A stretch of DNA of 64,000 bases, from contig NC_133910.1 in the NCBI RefSeq assembly GCF_964199755.1, forward strand, positions 12,780,711 through 12,844,710, in the 5' to 3' direction. Numbering within the stretch: position 1 is the stretch's first letter; the number at the start of each line of letters is the position of its first letter. Below, in pieces: positions 61,333 through 64,000 of the stretch. Made by a program: the position numbers and the translations under genes. This DNA is from Larus michahellis (lineage: Eukaryota; Chordata; Aves; Charadriiformes; Laridae). The notes under the pieces are model-generated. The model did no database searches, was not told where the DNA came from, and saw only the letters and a list, made by a program, of their open reading frames with translations.

Positions 61333-61795
61333 GAGCTTCCATCTGCCAGCTGCACTGGGCCACCAGTCCACGTGCATCTCAAACCAGGACAATGGACAAA
61401 AACGAAAAGGGTTGTGCTGCTGGAGGTGGAGGCTGGAGCTCTCTCCAAAGGCCATAGGAGAGGAATGGGCAGCAATGACCATCTTGCTTTGGATGCTGAA
61501 GTTGCCAACTGGAACTTTACCTTCTCCTCCCATCATTCAACACTACCTGTTGCTCTCTGGGCCACATGTCAACCCAAGGTATAGGACCAGGCAACCAGCG
61601 CCAGCCTGGGGACAAAGATGTCCTGGGAAACAGAACACGTGGCTGTGGGCAAGAGACCACGCGTGTCCTTCGCTCAGCAGCCACCAAAGCAGCCTGAGAG
61701 CCCGAGGGTTCGGCTGGAACAGAGTTAACAGCTGTAGCCATTTTGGCAAAAGTCCCTCATGTAGTTGCGAGAATAAAACACTTTTGCCTCCCAGC
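61333..61795 (+). other. SLC2A6: SLC2A6 3' UTR
   Basis: Runs from the stop codon to an expected cleavage site 15-25 bases after AATAAA at 61772-61777. A GU-rich stretch (GGTGTTGCCTTT) follows at about 61800, as expected for a poly(A) site. Confidence 0.75.
61772..61777 (+). terminator. SLC2A6: Poly(A) signal of SLC2A6
   Basis: Canonical AATAAA 440 bases after the stop codon, with a GU/U-rich downstream element. No earlier canonical signal was seen in the 3' UTR. Confidence 0.8.
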
Positions 61796-61954
61796 TGCAA
61801 GGTGTTGCCTTTATTCGCAGAGAAGGGAGCTGCAGGCGGGTGGGCTGGGAGAGGCAGACCAGGACTGTGACAAGGGGACCACAGCAGCCTCCAGCTTCCC
61901 CGATGAGTCTCAGGTACTTGAGGACTTGGAAAGAGGCAGAGCCGGATATTTTGT

Positions 61955-64000
61955 ATAAAAAGCTGCCACATTTTATTGCTCTAAAAACACACATTACACT
62001 AGAAGCCTAATGAACAAGACCAAATACAGTTCACAAAGAAAATCCAGGACAAAACAAAGAACAGGAACAGACAAACATTCAGCTGTAGTGCAAGTGATTC
62101 GCTGTAGGAAAGACACAGTGGGTACTGCCAATACTTTGTACTGGGATGGGTCCTTCCCACCCCAGGGTTTTACTCATCCACAACAAGGAAGGTGGAAGCG
62201 CCTCCGTCACAGCTGTGCGTGGAGCCTCCACCTCCATCACTCCGAGATTTCAGCTGCATAGTTAGTAGCAAATTGCTCTTACCCCTTTCCTGCGTGTCCT
62301 GCAAGACTAAGGACTTTTAAAAAAATTTTTTAGAGCCTAACCTTAAGTAAAACACAGCTGCAGGAGGTGGCTATGGCTGCAAGGAACAAATGGTCTTGCT
62401 GAGTATCACGTCCAACCTAACTCCTCCCAAAAGGGCAGCACAAAGGCTGAGCTGGGAGATGGTTTGCCCAAGCTCCTGAAACGCACTTGGCAGCCCGAGG
62501 GCTGGTGGTGGTGCCTGTGTCCTCCCGTCCCTGGAACCTTCAGCCTGCTGTGACAAGGAAGCATGGGGTAACATAGCATATTTGACCTAGATCTCAAGAT
62601 ATGCCAGCTACTACTCAGATCCCCTGCAGGAGCAGATGAGAGAAATCACCTGAGAAGATGTGCTTTATCAGAAGATTAATTTAAAGCAGCCTGGGACAGA
62701 GGAGGAGAGATGGGCCAAAAATCAAAACGACAGACAAAACTCAGAATTAGACCTAACCTTTGCAGCTGAGACCCATTTCCAGAAAGATGTTCAGCTCTGG
62801 CTGGAATATGACTATTTCTAAGCATGGCCTGATTACAAGAGGTCTCAAGAGCCTCTGGTTTCCACTGACCTTCTGAAGATCAGGATCTCTGGCAGCCCTG
62901 TGCTAGAGCATTCGCTTTCTCACATGGCTATGGACCAAGTCTTGATATCTTCACTTCAGTGAAACCCTTCCCTGAAGACAAAAAAAATGACAGAGATAAA
63001 TTGAGCTTCCCAGGGCTTGGCCTGAGGAGGAAATGCCCAAATATGAAATGAGGCTGGACTCTGTGAGAACCTCATTGGAGAAGTACTGTCGGAGTGACAT
63101 CCTTTCTTCAATATAGAAAGTCTGAGCGTTTTTGCTACAACATTTAGAGTCCGAGAAACCACAGTGGCTCTTTCCAGAGGTAGAATGGTCTTTTTATTCA
63201 CTGCACACACAGAGAATCAGTCGGTGTTACAAAATCAGCTCCTGCCCAGAGCCGCGAGGTCTGGGTACGCAGCAGAAAGTGGAGCTTCTGCTCTTCTCTT
63301 CACGCCCAACGGACACCCCCAGGGGACGTGCACAAGTGCTGTCAGCTTCACGGCTGAATGGGACAGGGAGGAGCCGCACGCTGTATAAATGCCCGTGGGT
63401 AAGGAGCGCACGGCTCGGGCGGTGCGTGGTGTAACAGTCCATCGCCAAGTGCACACACACTGCCAGTACCCAGGTGTCTTTCCACACTCACCAACAACTC
63501 GCTGCAGTCACTGCATCACCCCCTCTTGAGTTCCCATGTAACAAAACTTCTGTCCCATCGTCTCCCAAGGGGCCTTCCCAAGACCTGGCAAGCAGAACCT
63601 CTTCCATAGAGACCCCATGGATTAGCCATCCAGCCTGGATGCCGTCAGTGGGGATTGGGTTCAGCCTGCAAACTCTCTAGAGCAGGGCTTTTAAATCATT
63701 TATCCTTACACAGCTCCAAGCACCCTGATGGTGCCTCTAAACACAATTAATAACCACCATGCACTGTGAACGGGCACATTAACTACTGTGATGCTACTAC
63801 TCTAAAGGTCCTTTCTATCTCCACAAAACCAGTGCCTGGCCCACACGGAGGTGAGACCATCCGCTAACTGTCACTACAACTCTACAAAGCCATAGGTGCT
63901 GTCACCAGGCCACGTCTGCCATGATGGCAGCTTCTGGCTTGGTTTCAGCTGCACCAGAGACAGCCGCAATTCCCAAGAGCTCCCACTCCAGACACGCATC
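61955..64000 (-). other. CACFD1: Presumed 3' UTR of CACFD1 (gene body off right edge)
   Basis: No coding exon of CACFD1 was recognised on the minus strand up to the window edge, and nothing on the plus strand looks coding. By synteny and the two minus-strand poly(A) signals the segment is most likely the 3' UTR of CACFD1, with either a distal (about 61955) or a proximal (about 63175) end. Synteny is established knowledge; the assignment is inference. Confidence 0.4.
61972..61977 (-). terminator. Minus-strand poly(A) signal, probably distal end of CACFD1
   Basis: The minus strand reads AATAAA here, 195 bases beyond the plus-strand signal of SLC2A6. In human, CACFD1 converges on SLC2A6 tail to tail with a gap of a few hundred bases, so this is the expected position of its 3' end. 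A second minus-strand AATAAA lies at 63193-63198. Confidence 0.5.

Overview
The window is vertebrate nuclear DNA, most likely from a bird. The reasons are a 5'-truncated CR1 LINE with the avian/reptilian CR1 3' octamer (27595-27720), compact GC-rich introns, frequent poly-G runs, and three intron-containing genes whose order matches human 9q34.2: ADAMTSL2, MYMK, SLC2A6, then CACFD1. No prokaryotic, phage, CRISPR or viral system was seen.

Layout. (1) 1-16430, minus strand: the 5' two thirds of ADAMTSL2. I place a non-coding first exon in a CpG island behind a TATA box and eleven coding exons (signal peptide, TSR1, cysteine-rich/spacer part, N-glycan-rich module, start of TSR2). The remaining TSRs and PLAC domain lie off the left edge. 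(2) 16463-25097: head-to-head intergenic segment between ADAMTSL2 and MYMK, with a G-rich CpG island at one end and an E-box cluster at the other. (3) 25098-32432, plus strand: complete MYMK (myomaker), five exons, 220 codons. (4) about 33160-56800: a 24-kb gene desert with low-complexity tracts, one CpG-rich island (about 36990-37440), several AT-rich patches that could be enhancers, and a striking 46-bp near-perfect inverted repeat (55314-55412). (5) 56800-61332, plus strand: complete SLC2A6 (GLUT6), ten coding exons, 508 codons, with one GC-AG intron. (6) 61333-64000: the SLC2A6 3' UTR, then a minus-strand poly(A) signal that probably ends CACFD1, the expected convergent neighbour.

How the genes work together. 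MYMK is the myoblast fusion protein, and ADAMTSL2 is a secreted matrix protein that binds microfibril partners and has been reported to promote myoblast differentiation. Their divergent arrangement over 8.6 kb makes shared myogenic control plausible, but that is inference. SLC2A6 is an intracellular (lysosomal) class III sugar transporter with no evident functional link; it is a syntenic neighbour.

All three gene models were built by hand from splice signals, reading phase and recognised protein families. Every internal exon junction closes in phase. Transcription starts, UTR limits and enhancer suggestions are inference.
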